From contig CAWAET010000022.1 of assembly GCA_963781065.1 (NCBI GenBank), forward strand, positions 62,001 to 126,000: a stretch of 64,000 nucleotides of DNA. The letters run 5' to 3'. The position numbers were made by a program, and so were the translations under genes. Under the pieces are notes generated by a model, which did no database searches, was not told the origin of the DNA, and saw only the letters and a list, made by a program, of their open reading frames with translations. Origin of the DNA: CALZJC01 sp963781065. Lineage in GTDB: Bacteria > Acidobacteriota > Thermoanaerobaculia > Multivoradales > JAHEKO01. Positions 26,451 through 37,837 of the stretch are shown piece after piece; the stretch's first letter is position 1, and every line of letters begins with the position of its first letter.

Positions 26451-27134
26451 TCAGCCGGACTGCGAGGTGATCCAGGTCTCGAGCCGGTACTCACGCCGCA
26501 GCTCTTCGGCGATCTTCAGCGCCCGAGCTTCCTGCTGGTACGGCCCCACGCGCACCCGGTAGGTCGTGCGCCCCTGGAGGCTCTCCTCGACCAGGTAGGC
26601 CGGGTAGCCGCCCTCGCCGAGCCGGCGCACCAGCTGGTCCGCCTGCGCGGCGTCGATGGTCGAGAACACCTGGATCACCCGCCCCGCCGCGGACCCCGGC
26701 GGCGGCTGCGGCGGCGGCTGGCCGGCTGGCGACGCGCTCGGGGCTTTCGCCGGCGGCGAACTGGGACCTTTCGCCGGCGGCGCGCTGGGGGGCTTCACCG
26801 GCGGCGCGCTCTGGGCCTTGGCCGGCGGCTCCGCGACCGGCTCGTCGTCTGCCGGCGCGGGCCGCGACGGCGGCTTGCTCTCCGCCTCACCCCGGCCCCC
26901 GGCCGTCGAGCCGTCGGTGAAGAAGTTGAGCTCGGTCAGCTGCGCCGCCTCCGGCTCGGTCGCGGCCTCGGCGACCGACGCCATGACAGGCCGCTCGCCG
27001 CCGTCGCGCCGGCCTATCCAGACGCCCGACAGAAACGCCGCCACCAGGCAGGTCAGCAGGACGACGAAGATCGTCACGACCTGCCGGTTGGTGAGAGCGA
27101 TCTCGTAGTAGCTCGGCTCGTGATCCGGGCTCAA
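26451..27134 (-). CDS. SPOR-domain inner-membrane protein
   Basis: The 227-aa product starts at TTG 27134, directly after the slipin stop. It has a short cytoplasmic N terminus, one membrane helix (residues ~19-38), a Pro/Ala-rich periplasmic linker with repeated PPAK/PSAPP units, and a C-terminal SPOR domain (RVIQVFSTIDAAQADQLVRRLGEGG to YRVRVGPYQQ). SPOR domains bind denuded peptidoglycan at the division site. This topology matches septal SPOR proteins such as FtsN-like or DedD-like ones, but it is not clearly either. Confidence 0.85.
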   Translation of the reverse strand: MSPDHEPSYYEIALTNRQVVTIFVVLLTCLVAAFLSGVWIGRRDGGERPVMASVAEAATEPEAAQLTELNFFTDGSTAGGRGEAESKPPSRPAPADDEPVAEPPAKAQSAPPVKPPSAPPAKGPSSPPAKAPSASPAGQPPPQPPPGSAAGRVIQVFSTIDAAQADQLVRRLGEGGYPAYLVEESLQGRTTYRVRVGPYQQEARALKIAEELRREYRLETWITSQSG

Positions 27135-27902
27135 TCAGTCTCCCTTGCCGCCGAACTTCTCCATCGCTTTCAGCAGGTCGATCGGGATCGGGAACACGAT
27201 CGTCGAGTTGTGCTCGGCGGCGATCTCGGTCAGCGTCTGCAGATAGCGCAGCTGCAGCGCCGTCGGGTTCCTGCTGATCGTATCGGCGGCCTCGGCCAGC
27301 TGCTTGGAGGCCTCGTTCTCGCCCGATGCGTGGATGATCTTGGCCCGCTTCTCGCGCTCGGCCTCGGCCTGGCGCGCCATCGAGCGCTGCATCTCCTGCG
27401 GCAGGTCGACGTGCTTGACCTCGACCGACGAGACCTTGACCCCCCAGGGGTCGGTGTGGGCGTCGATGATCTCCTGCAGCTGGTCGTTGAGCTTGTCGCG
27501 CTCCGACAGCAGGTGATCCAACTCGGCCTGGCCGAGCACCGAGCGCAGGGTGGTCTGGGCCATCTGGCTGGTGGCGAACAGGTAGTTCTCCACCTCGACC
27601 ACCGCCTTGACCGGGTCGACGACGCGGAAGTAGACCACCGCGTTGACCTTGACCGAGACGTTGTCACGGGTGATGACGTCCTGCGACGGCACGTCGTGTA
27701 CGACCGTGCGCAGCGAGACCTTCACCATCCGGTCGATCGGCCACAGGATGAGCACCAGGCCGGGCCCCTTGGGGCGGTCGAGGATCCGACCCAGCCGGAA
27801 GACCACCGCCCGCTCGTACTCGTTGAGGATGTTGATCCAGCGGCTGAACAGGAACAGGCCGAGGATCACGATTATGCCAAGAGGCAGTAGACCGGGTGAC
27901 AT
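27135..27902 (-). CDS. Slipin / SPFH (band 7) membrane protein
   Basis: The 255-aa product has an N-terminal membrane anchor (PLGIIVILGLFLFSRW) and the band-7 domain (YERAVVFRLGRILDRPKGPGL to TVVHDVPSQDVITRDNVSV). A coiled-coil segment (MARQAEAEREKRAKIIHASGENEASKQLAEAA) follows. Its ATG overlaps the nfeD stop as ATGA. Slipin-NfeD pairs are a classic two-gene unit involved in membrane-domain organisation and proteolysis. Confidence 0.93.
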   Translation of the reverse strand: MSPGLLPLGIIVILGLFLFSRWINILNEYERAVVFRLGRILDRPKGPGLVLILWPIDRMVKVSLRTVVHDVPSQDVITRDNVSVKVNAVVYFRVVDPVKAVVEVENYLFATSQMAQTTLRSVLGQAELDHLLSERDKLNDQLQEIIDAHTDPWGVKVSSVEVKHVDLPQEMQRSMARQAEAEREKRAKIIHASGENEASKQLAEAADTISRNPTALQLRYLQTLTEIAAEHNSTIVFPIPIDLLKAMEKFGGKGD

Positions 27903-29263
27903 CAGGACTCCCTCCCCATCGGGGGTTCGGTTTCGGTTTCGGTTGGCCGGACGTGCAGCGTCATGCCGTCGACCGCGGTGATCTCGACTGGCTGGCCGGC
28001 GGCTACCGGGCTCTCGGCGACGGCGTTCCAGATCTCGCCCCAGACGAAGACCTTGCCGGCGGGCGCCAGGTCGGTGCGCGCCTTGGCGAGCTTGTGGACC
28101 AGCCCTTCGGCGCCGGTGGTCACCCGCGAGCGATGCACCCGCACGACCATCCAGAGCAGAAAGGCAACCACCGCGGCGGCGAACAGCGTGACCCCAAAGA
28201 TCACGTCTTTGCTCACCCGGATGGCCGGATCGGCGCTCTTGAACAGCATCAGCGACCCGAGGACCAGCGAGATCAGCCCGGCGACGCTCAGCAGGCCATA
28301 GCTGACCACCTTGATCTCGGCGATGAAGAAGATGATTGCCAGAAAGATCAGGGCAACACCGGCGTAGTTGACCGGCAGCACCGACATGGCGAAGAACCCG
28401 AGGATCAGGCAGATGGCTCCGACCACACCCGGCAGGATGGCGCCCGGATTGTAGAGCTCGACGGTCAGACCCAGCATGCCCAAAGACATCAGGATGAACG
28501 CGATGTTCGGATGGGCGATGGCCGACAGCAGGCGTTGGAACGGCGACATCTCGAGGCTGCGGATCTCGGCGTCGGCGGTCCGCAGGGCCAGCGGCTCGTC
28601 GCGACCGGCCTCGAGCTCGCGGCCGTCGAGCTGCGCCAGCAGGTCGTCGACGTCCTCGGCGACGAGGTCGATCAGGCCGATCTCGAGCGCCTCCGCGGCG
28701 GTGAACGACTTGCTCTCCACCACCGCTGACTCGGCCAGGTCGGCGTCACGGCCGTTGCGCGCCGCCAGCGAGCGGATCTGCGCCGCCGCGTCCTGCTCGA
28801 CCTTCTCCCCCAGATCGCCTTCGACATCCTCGCCCTGGCCGCCTACCGGGTGGGCGGCGCCGGTATTGGTGCCCGGCGCCATCGCCGCGACGTCGGCGGC
28901 CATGAGCAGGAAGAAGCCGGCTGAGGCGGCGTGGGCGCCGCTCGGCGAAACGTAGACCACGACCGGCGTCTCGGCGGCCAGCATCTCCTGGACGATCTCC
29001 CGCGTCGAGGTCAGCAGGCCGCCGGGCGTCGACAGCTCGATGACGAACAGGTCGGCGCCCAAAGCGTCGGCCTCGGCCAGCGACTCGGCGATGAATTGCT
29101 CGGCGACCGGATGGATGATCGAGTCGACCGCGATCCGGACCACCTGCGGCGGCCCTTCCGTCGCCTGGCCGAGGGCCAGGATGGCCGTGCCGGCGAGCGC
29201 GCAGGCGAGTCCGGCGACGCGGCGAAAACCCCTGTTGGCGTTGAGCTTAGAGCGCTTCAGCAT
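27902..29263 (-). CDS. nfeD: NfeD-family membrane serine protease
   Basis: The 453-aa protein has a signal peptide, an N-terminal ClpP-class protease domain and a membrane-embedded plus OB-fold C terminus. The nucleophile is in SPSGAHAASAGFFLLMAADVAAMAPGTNTGA, and the general-base Lys is in VVESKSFTAAEALEIGLID. Four membrane segments follow, then the NfeD domain (VTTGAEGLVHKLAKARTDLAPAGKVFVWGEIWNA). Such proteases cut slipin partners in archaea. The paired gene is directly downstream here. The start at 29263 follows a good -10 element with almost no leader. Confidence 0.92.
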   Translation of the reverse strand: MLKRSKLNANRGFRRVAGLACALAGTAILALGQATEGPPQVVRIAVDSIIHPVAEQFIAESLAEADALGADLFVIELSTPGGLLTSTREIVQEMLAAETPVVVYVSPSGAHAASAGFFLLMAADVAAMAPGTNTGAAHPVGGQGEDVEGDLGEKVEQDAAAQIRSLAARNGRDADLAESAVVESKSFTAAEALEIGLIDLVAEDVDDLLAQLDGRELEAGRDEPLALRTADAEIRSLEMSPFQRLLSAIAHPNIAFILMSLGMLGLTVELYNPGAILPGVVGAICLILGFFAMSVLPVNYAGVALIFLAIIFFIAEIKVVSYGLLSVAGLISLVLGSLMLFKSADPAIRVSKDVIFGVTLFAAAVVAFLLWMVVRVHRSRVTTGAEGLVHKLAKARTDLAPAGKVFVWGEIWNAVAESPVAAGQPVEITAVDGMTLHVRPTETETEPPMGRES

Positions 29264-29274
29264 AACCGTTTTCC

Positions 29275-29303
29275 AGTATAGCCCCCGACGCACAGAGCCA
29301 CAA
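29275..29303 (-). promoter_or_regulatory. Promoter for nfeD, TTGTGG-17 bp-TATACT
   Basis: Minus-strand TTGTGG (29303-29298) and TATACT (29280-29275) are 17 bp apart, 11 nt before the nfeD ATG. The transcript would be nearly leaderless, and no strong Shine-Dalgarno sequence is seen. Confidence 0.5.
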
Positions 29304-29394
29304 TCGGAATCCTCTGCAATCCCCGCGCCTGAAAGCCCGGCCTCGCGGCGAACAGGAGCGGTCGGCGCGGCCCCGCGGCCCACCTCGAGGTGTC

Positions 29395-31635
<2,241 letters not shown>

Positions 31636-31949
31636 CTTCCCTCCGGGAGCGGGATTGTAGGCCAATACACGCCCCGGCTACTCGCCAGCAACGCCGCCAG
31701 CGCCGCAGCGGCCCGGCGAGGCTGTCAGGTCAGTCGCCGCACGGGACACTGGCTCCTCGCCCCGGAGATGTCGGAGGCCGGCCGGGAGGCGAGGGGCGGC
31801 CCCGACAGAGGGAAGCATCCGAGCACGCAGCGAAAGCAGCGCGCGCAGGATGACTCCCCGACAGAGGGCCCGCCCCTCGACTCCGAGCCGGCCGGGCCCT
31901 GGCACTTCTGATCTGGCGCGCCTGGCCGGCCCGACGGGCCCCCTCTGCC
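31636..31949. other. Intergenic region without a recognised gene
   Basis: The 314 bp between asnA and the YyaL-type gene contain a twice-repeated CCCCGACAGAGGG at about 31800 and 31857. One short plus-strand frame of 47 codons starts at 31767 (MSEAGREARGG) but has no ribosome-binding site. No RNA gene or terminator is evident. Confidence 0.5.
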
Positions 31950-33077
31950 CTACTCCAGAACGTGGATGTTGCGCGCCGCGCAGATCCGCTTGAGCTCGTC
32001 GGGCCAGACGGTGACACTGACCTCGCCCAGATGGGCGGCGCGCAGCAGCAGCATGTAGGTGCGCGACTGGCCGATGCCGCCGCCGATCGACAGCGGGATC
32101 TCGTCGTTGAGGATCGCCTGGTGGTAGGGCAGCTCGAGCAGGTCACTCTGGCCGCTCATCTCGAGCTGCTGGACCAGGGTCTCCTTGTTGACCCGCACGC
32201 CCATCGAGGTCAGCTCGTGGCGCCGGCGAGTGACCGGATTCCACACCAGGATGTCGCCGTTGAGGCCGTGCATCGGCCGGCCGTCGGCGGAGGTCGTCTC
32301 GGTGACCCAGTCGTCGTAGTCGGCGGCGCGCATCTCGTGCGGGTAGCCGTCGGCCAGGGTCCAGCCGATGCCGTAGATGAAGACCGCCGGGTGGTCCTGC
32401 AGGATGCGGGTCTCGCGCTGCTTGCGGGGCAGATCCGGGTAACGCTCGAGGATCTCCTCGGCATGCAGGAAGGTCAGCTCGTCGGGGAGACTCGGGTAGC
32501 GGTCCGAGGCCAGCGCCGGGAACATCTCCTGGACGTGCCGCTCGGCGCCCTTGAGCACCCGCCAGATCCGCCGCACGACCTCGGTCAGGAAGTCGAGGTT
32601 GCGCTCCTCCGGGGTGATCACCCGTTCCCAGTCCCACTGGTCGACGTAGGCGCTGTGGTCGTGGTCGAGGAAGTAGTCCTTGCGCACCGCTCGCATGTCG
32701 GTGTTGATCCCCTCGCCCACCGCGCAACCGAACTGCTTTAGCGCCATGCGCTTCCACTTGGTGGCCGCCTGCACCACTTGCGCCTTGATTGGCTCGTCGA
32801 GGCCCAGGCCGCATGGGAAGCTCACCGGCGTGCGCGAACCGTCGCGGTCGAGCATGTCGTTGACGCCGCTCGCCTCGGAGACGATCAGCGGCACCTGAAC
32901 CATCATCAGGTTGAGCTCGCGGCACAGCCCCTTCTCGATGAACTCCTTGGCGGCGTAGAGCGCCTGCTGGGTCTCGCGGCGCGACAGCGCCGGCCGGTAG
33001 TCGTCCGGCAGCAGAGTCTCCAACTCCTCATAGGTGCCGATGCCCGGCCCGGCCAGATCCGCGGTCTTGTCCTGCAT
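31950..33077 (-). CDS. asnA: Aspartate-ammonia ligase (asparagine synthetase A)
   Basis: AsnA makes asparagine from aspartate, ammonia and ATP using a class II aminoacyl-tRNA-synthetase fold. The 375-aa product has NLMMVQVPLIVSEASGVNDML-RDG, the KWKRMALK segment, GINTDMRAVRKDYFLDHDHSAYVDQWDWE and the C-terminal LSIGGGIGQSRTYMLLLR, which binds ATP. The start at ATG 33077 (MQDKTADLAGPG) follows AAGGGAGA. This housekeeping enzyme makes it more likely that the asparagine-synthase-like gene at 12241-14119 is not used for asparagine synthesis. Confidence 0.95.
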   Translation of the reverse strand: MQDKTADLAGPGIGTYEELETLLPDDYRPALSRRETQQALYAAKEFIEKGLCRELNLMMVQVPLIVSEASGVNDMLDRDGSRTPVSFPCGLGLDEPIKAQVVQAATKWKRMALKQFGCAVGEGINTDMRAVRKDYFLDHDHSAYVDQWDWERVITPEERNLDFLTEVVRRIWRVLKGAERHVQEMFPALASDRYPSLPDELTFLHAEEILERYPDLPRKQRETRILQDHPAVFIYGIGWTLADGYPHEMRAADYDDWVTETTSADGRPMHGLNGDILVWNPVTRRRHELTSMGVRVNKETLVQQLEMSGQSDLLELPYHQAILNDEIPLSIGGGIGQSRTYMLLLRAAHLGEVSVTVWPDELKRICAARNIHVLE

Positions 33078-33227
33078 GGGGTCTCCCTTCTCGGCGCTTC
33101 GTCGCCGCCGGCCCCGACCCGGCCACATCAGGCGCGGCCGGCGGGGCGTTCGCAAGACGACCCTAGCGAGGCCGCACCCCTCGCCGCCCCGCCTCTCGGG
33201 GCGGGCGGCAAAGCGCCGCGGCGCGGG

Positions 33228-33560
33228 TCAAGCCCGGGGGGCCAGCGCCGCGGCGTAGCGGGCGCCACGCTCTACCCAGGCGCGCAGGTCGCCGGCGGAG
33301 GTCAGGCCCTCGGCCGCCACGTAGACAAAGCCGCGCATCGGACGGCCGGTGAAGTCCATCTCGCGCACATGCGGCTCTTCCAGGGCCGCGCCGTAGCTCT
33401 CTTCGCCGACCCGCACCATGAGCCGGCTGCCCACCACGCCGCAGCACATGTTGCCCTGGAGCAGGAAGGCCAGCCCGCCGAACATCTTGCGTTCGCTCAC
33501 TCCGGCAAACGACGCCAGGACCTCCCGGACACGCTCGCCAAACTGCTCGTCGTAGGCCAT
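33228..33560 (-). CDS. TfoX/Sxy N-terminal-domain protein
   Basis: The 110-aa product is a stand-alone TfoX N-terminal domain: MAYDEQFGERVREVLASFAGVSERKMFGGLAFLLQGNMCCGVVG, the family's signature start. In gammaproteobacteria full-length TfoX controls competence genes, while single-domain homologues of this size have no fixed role. The ATG at 33560 is chosen over one 45 nt upstream because it begins the conserved domain. Confidence 0.85.
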   Translation of the reverse strand: MAYDEQFGERVREVLASFAGVSERKMFGGLAFLLQGNMCCGVVGSRLMVRVGEESYGAALEEPHVREMDFTGRPMRGFVYVAAEGLTSAGDLRAWVERGARYAAALAPRA

Positions 33561-33628
33561 CTCCGCTCTGGCAACGGGACTTGGGAGCCGCTCCTCCTGC
33601 CACAACCCTCGCGCCCTCTACTCTATCC

Positions 33629-34696
33629 TCACCGAGAATCCGGCCCGGCGGGAAGCTCCGTCAGACCGCGTGCCGGAAGGGGCGCCGGGAGAGCTCGCGG
33701 GGCCGCCGCCATCCAGCCGAGCAGGCGGCTCTCGAGCGCCAGCCGTCTCGGGAAACCCACGTGGCCGGCATCGGGGTGCCAGAGCAGGGTGAAGCTGGCC
33801 GGCCGCCCACCCGAGGCCGCGCGATGCGGCGCCCGCGCCAGGTCCGCGGGCATCTTGCCGACCTCGGCATGCGCGGGCAGGTGGGGCTCGATCGCCCGCG
33901 GGGTGATCACCGGGTCGATCTCGGAGGCGACCAGCAGGGCGGGCACCCGCAACCCGCCGAGGGCTCCCGCGGCGCTGGCCCGGGCGTAGTAGTCCTCGGG
34001 ATCTGCGAAGCCGAACCGCGGCACGACGGTCAGCGCGTCCCACTCGCGAAAGGTCCGCGCCTGGCTTACCACCGCGTAGGGATGAGGCAGGCGGCTACCG
34101 GCGGCCTCGATGGCGGCGAAACAGCGCCGCAGATGTCGCAAGACCCAGTAGCGGTAGAGCGACCGGCTGGGGCGATCGAACTCCTCGGAGACCGTCCGCA
34201 GGTCGAGCGGCGCGCAGACGGCGGCCACGGCGGTCACCCGGGGCTCCTCGACCTCGGTCGCGTAGCGCAGGGCCACATGGCCCCCCATCGAGTAGCCCAG
34301 GACCGCGATCCGCTCGTAGCCGGCGAACGCGGGGTCGGCGACGGCCGCGTGCAGCTCGGCGGTGAGGCCGGCGTGATAGAAGTCGCCAGCCAGGGGGTCG
34401 GCGCCGCGCAGGTCGAGCCGCAAGGTGTCCACACCGAGCCCACTGGCAACCCGCGCGGCGTGGCACAGATAGGGGCTGTCGGCGCAGCCGCCCAGGCCGT
34501 GCACCAGCACGACCAGCAGGCGCCGGTGACCGGCCCGGGCGAGCCGCCCGGTGATCACCACCTTGCCGGTGAGCGGATCCTCCAGCTCGCCCCGCCACGG
34601 CTCGGACGCGGGCGCCGGCGGCGGCCGCACCATGTTGGCCAGCAGGTGGCCGACGGTGCGGACGTGCCCCATCACCCGCCGTGCCGTGCTCGCCAT
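33629..34696 (-). CDS. YheT-like alpha/beta hydrolase
   Basis: The 355-aa protein has the YheT pattern: LVVLVHGLGGCADSPYLCHAAR, the elbow LGYSMGGHVALRYATE, the acid in SEIDPVI and the His in HPDAGHVGFPRR. The family's substrates are unclear, possibly lipid or plastic-like esters. No signal peptide is present. It is 68 nt upstream of the TfoX gene on the same strand. Confidence 0.85.
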   Translation of the reverse strand: MASTARRVMGHVRTVGHLLANMVRPPPAPASEPWRGELEDPLTGKVVITGRLARAGHRRLLVVLVHGLGGCADSPYLCHAARVASGLGVDTLRLDLRGADPLAGDFYHAGLTAELHAAVADPAFAGYERIAVLGYSMGGHVALRYATEVEEPRVTAVAAVCAPLDLRTVSEEFDRPSRSLYRYWVLRHLRRCFAAIEAAGSRLPHPYAVVSQARTFREWDALTVVPRFGFADPEDYYARASAAGALGGLRVPALLVASEIDPVITPRAIEPHLPAHAEVGKMPADLARAPHRAASGGRPASFTLLWHPDAGHVGFPRRLALESRLLGWMAAAPRALPAPLPARGLTELPAGPDSR

Positions 34697-34768
34697 AGCC
34701 GGCCGACGCTACAGCAGAGTCCCGCGGTTGAGTATCCTGCCACCTAGCCGACCCGCCGAGGAAAGGCC

Positions 34769-36658
34769 TTGGGCACTCAACACCAGCCCGGAAGATTCCG
34801 GACGACAAGGCGCCTCGCCAGGGTTCTGCTCGCAAGCGGGCTCGTTCTCGAGCTGCTCTACCTGGCGGGCGCCAACGCGTTTCTGGCCACTCAGTGGGGA
34901 CGCGACTCACTCAACCGCAGGCCCGAGACGCTGGCCGTCAGCTGGCAGCGGGCGTGGAGCTGGATCCCCGGGCTGCTCCACGTGCGCGGGCTCGAGGTCC
35001 ACGGCAGGGCGCGACGGGCGGAGTGGCGAACGACGATCGAACGCGGCCGGATGGTCGTCGTCCTGCCGGCCCTGCTGATGCGTCACTTCCGTATCCTCCG
35101 GGGACAGGCTCACGGCGCCGAGATCGAGATCCGGATGCGCCCGGCCGTCGCCAAACCCCGCCGCCCGGGGCCAGGCCGGCCCTGGCGGGTGAGCCTCGAC
35201 GGGCTCGTGGTCGATTCCCTGCGCCGGTTGCGGGTCAACGACCATGAGATCCGGGGCGCGGGTCAGGCTGCCGGCTGGGCTCGCTTCCAGGTGCGGGGCC
35301 CGGTGGCGCTGGAGCTGACCACGCTGTCCTTCGAGAACGCGGTGCTGCTCGACGGCGGCGAGACCGCTGCCGACGCCCTGCGGCTGGACGGCCGCTTGCG
35401 AGTCGAACCCTTCGTGGTCGGCGAGGGCGGAGCCCGGGATCTGCTGGCCGCCGTCAGCGGCGTCCTGCGACTCGACACCGAGGCGTCCTCGCTCGGATTC
35501 CTCGCCGCGTATCTCGAGGGGGCGCCCTGGCTGCGCCTCGGCGGCAGCGGCCATCTCACCGCTGAGGTCGCCGTCGCCGGCGGTCGGCTGGCTCCGGGCA
35601 GCCGGCTGGCGCTGGAGGGTCCGACGGTCACGGCCGAGCTGTTCGGCCTGCGCGCGACCGGCGAGGGCCGCCTCGCCGGCGTCGTGCCCGCGGGCTCGAC
35701 GCGCACCGAGCTCACCGTCCAGCTGCCCCGCTTCGCCGTCTCCCGCCAGGCCGATCGGGCAGTCCTGCTCGAGGGAGAGAACCTCGAACTGCTCGTCACC
35801 AACGACTCCAACGCCATCGACCGGCCGGCGCAGGCGATCGCTCTTGGCCTGGTCCTGCCGCCAGCCCGGGTGCCCGATCTGGCCGCCTGGTCGACCTACC
35901 TGCCGGAAGCGGCCGGTCTCAGCCTCACCGGCGGCACTGCGGAGATCGAGGCAGAGCTGGGCTACAGCACAGCCAGGCGGAGCGGCGACGGCTGGCTGCG
36001 GCTGCACGGGCGGCAGGTCGAGGCCGCCTTCGGCGCGGTCGACCTGCGCGCCGACGTGGTGCTCGACGGCCGGCTCTCGGACATCCAGCTCGAGGAGGGT
36101 CGGATCGATCTGGCGGGCACCAGCCTCGAGATCGACCGGGTGAGCACGCGCGAAAAAGGCCGCCAGCGCGACAGCGGCTGGTGGGGCCGGATGCGCCTGG
36201 CCGCCGGCCGGCTGGCGCTGGCCCGCGGCGGCCCGCCCGCCACACCGGCACAGCTCGAGGGCGAGGTCACGGCCGAGCTTCGCGACACCGGGCCGCTGCT
36301 CGCCCTGCTCGAGCAGCAGCTGCCGAGGCTCTCCTGGCTCGACGGCGTGCTGACCGTCCATGACGTCACGGCGAGCACCAGGCTGCGGATCGAAGGGCCG
36401 CGGATCTCCCTCGCCGACCTCGAGGTCAGCGGCGGCCGCAAGGGCCGGCTCGAGATCCTCGGCCAGCTCGACCTGGCGCCGGTGGACCCGACCGGCCTGC
36501 TGTTCGCCCGCTGGGGCCGGCTCAGCGCCGCGGTCTCGCTGGCCGAGGGCGAGCGCAATTGGAAGCTCACCCGCTCGCGCCGGTGGTACGACGAGAAGGT
36601 GCGGGCCTACCGCTCGCCGCCGGCGGCCGTCTCGCCGTCCACCCAGCGCGCCAGGTAG
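34769..36658 (+). CDS. AsmA-like envelope protein
   Basis: The 629-aa product starts at TTG 34769, 9 nt after GAGGAAA. One N-terminal membrane anchor (LARVLLASGLVLELLYLAGA) is followed by a long beta-rich periplasmic region (repeated LDGRLRVEP, LEGPTVTAELFGLRATGEG, LEILGQLDLAPV). This is the pattern of AsmA/YhdP-type bridge proteins that move lipids toward the outer membrane. No residue-level signature sets the exact subfamily. Its end overlaps the convergent PD40 gene by 52 nt. Confidence 0.62.
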   Translation: MGTQHQPGRFRTTRRLARVLLASGLVLELLYLAGANAFLATQWGRDSLNRRPETLAVSWQRAWSWIPGLLHVRGLEVHGRARRAEWRTTIERGRMVVVLPALLMRHFRILRGQAHGAEIEIRMRPAVAKPRRPGPGRPWRVSLDGLVVDSLRRLRVNDHEIRGAGQAAGWARFQVRGPVALELTTLSFENAVLLDGGETAADALRLDGRLRVEPFVVGEGGARDLLAAVSGVLRLDTEASSLGFLAAYLEGAPWLRLGGSGHLTAEVAVAGGRLAPGSRLALEGPTVTAELFGLRATGEGRLAGVVPAGSTRTELTVQLPRFAVSRQADRAVLLEGENLELLVTNDSNAIDRPAQAIALGLVLPPARVPDLAAWSTYLPEAAGLSLTGGTAEIEAELGYSTARRSGDGWLRLHGRQVEAAFGAVDLRADVVLDGRLSDIQLEEGRIDLAGTSLEIDRVSTREKGRQRDSGWWGRMRLAAGRLALARGGPPATPAQLEGEVTAELRDTGPLLALLEQQLPRLSWLDGVLTVHDVTASTRLRIEGPRISLADLEVSGGRKGRLEILGQLDLAPVDPTGLLFARWGRLSAAVSLAEGERNWKLTRSRRWYDEKVRAYRSPPAAVSPSTQRAR

Positions 36659-37677
36659 ACATCGGTCTCGCCCGGCTTGCCCTGGTTGCGGTTCGAGGCG
36701 AAGGCCAGCCACTTGCCGTCGGGCGAGAACATCGGAAACCCGTCGAAGCCCTCGGTGTGGGTGATCTGCTCGAGACCGGTGCCGTCGACGCCGATCGACC
36801 AGATGTCGAACTCCCGGCCTCGCGGGTCGGCGTGGTTCGACGAGAAGATGATCCGCTGGCCGTCGGGGTAGAAGTAGGGGGCGAAGTTGGCGCCGCCCAG
36901 CCGGGTCACCTGGCGCGCCTCCGAGCCGTCGCCGTTGGCCACCCAGAGCTCCAGCGCGCCGGGCCGGATCAGCCCTTCGGCGAGCAGCGCCTGGTACTCC
37001 GCCAGCGCCTCGCCGGTGGGCCGCGACGCCCGCCAGACGATCTGCGAGCAGTCGCGCGAGAAGAAGGCGCCGCCGTCATAGCCCGGCGTTTCGGTCAGCC
37101 GCCGCACGTTGCCGCCGTCGGCGTCCATCCGGTAGAGGTCGAGATCGTCGTCGCGGGTCGAGGTGAAGACGATCGAGCCGTCCAGCGGGCAGACGGTGGC
37201 CTCGGCGTCATAGGCCGCGGTGTCGGTGAGCGGCCGCAGGTCCGAGCCGTCGAGCGCGGCGCTGTAGATCTGATAGCTGTCGTAGATCGGCCAGACATAG
37301 CCCTTCGAGAAGTCGGGCGTCGGCGGGCAGTCCGGGCTGGCGGCGTGGGTCGAGGCGTAGAGGATGCGCTCGGCATCGGCCGAAAAGTAGGCGCAGGTGG
37401 TGCGGCCGGCGCCGGTCGAGACCATCAAGGGGCTGTCCGGCCGGGCCACCTCGAGACGGAAGATCTGGTCGCACGCGTAGGGCGGCCGGGTGGACTGGAA
37501 GATCAGCTCGGTGCCGTCGGGCGACCAGTAGGCCTCGGCGTTCTCGCCGCCTTGGGTCAGCTGCCGCACCTCGGCGAGGTGCCGCTCGCGCTCGTCGTGA
37601 AGCGTTCCGCCGGCGGCCGGCAGGCAGAGCAGCAGCAGCGCGGCGAAGGCGCACAGGGATCGTTTGGAATAACGCAT
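36607..37677 (-). CDS. Secreted PD40/WD40-like beta-propeller protein
   Basis: The 356-aa protein has a signal peptide (SLCAFAALLLLCLPAAGG) and at least six PD40-type blades, for example NAEAYWSPDGTELIFQS, FFSRDCSQIVWRAS, FAPYFYPDGQRIIFSSN and FPMFSPDGKWLAFASN. This is the TolB-like propeller used for protein-protein contacts in the periplasm or outside. No enzyme domain follows. The start at ATG 37677 is the one that leaves a clean signal peptide. Confidence 0.85.
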   Translation of the reverse strand: MRYSKRSLCAFAALLLLCLPAAGGTLHDERERHLAEVRQLTQGGENAEAYWSPDGTELIFQSTRPPYACDQIFRLEVARPDSPLMVSTGAGRTTCAYFSADAERILYASTHAASPDCPPTPDFSKGYVWPIYDSYQIYSAALDGSDLRPLTDTAAYDAEATVCPLDGSIVFTSTRDDDLDLYRMDADGGNVRRLTETPGYDGGAFFSRDCSQIVWRASRPTGEALAEYQALLAEGLIRPGALELWVANGDGSEARQVTRLGGANFAPYFYPDGQRIIFSSNHADPRGREFDIWSIGVDGTGLEQITHTEGFDGFPMFSPDGKWLAFASNRNQGKPGETDVYLARWVDGETAAGGER

Positions 37678-37837
37678 CGGTTGGGCAACTCCTGTTCGGT
37701 GAGGAAGATCGAGGACGCCGCGAGAGACGCGGCGCCGGTGGAGTCTATAGCGGCGGCCGGCCGGCCGGAGCAACCAGGCCGGCTCCTGGCGCCGGGAGGC
37801 ACCCGCCCGCCGAGTGGTCTCCCGCCAGCCCGCGCGG

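Noticed and set aside
31767..31910. 47-codon plus-strand ORF in the gap after asnA
   Set aside because: No ribosome-binding site, no signature and low-complexity composition. Treated as noncoding.
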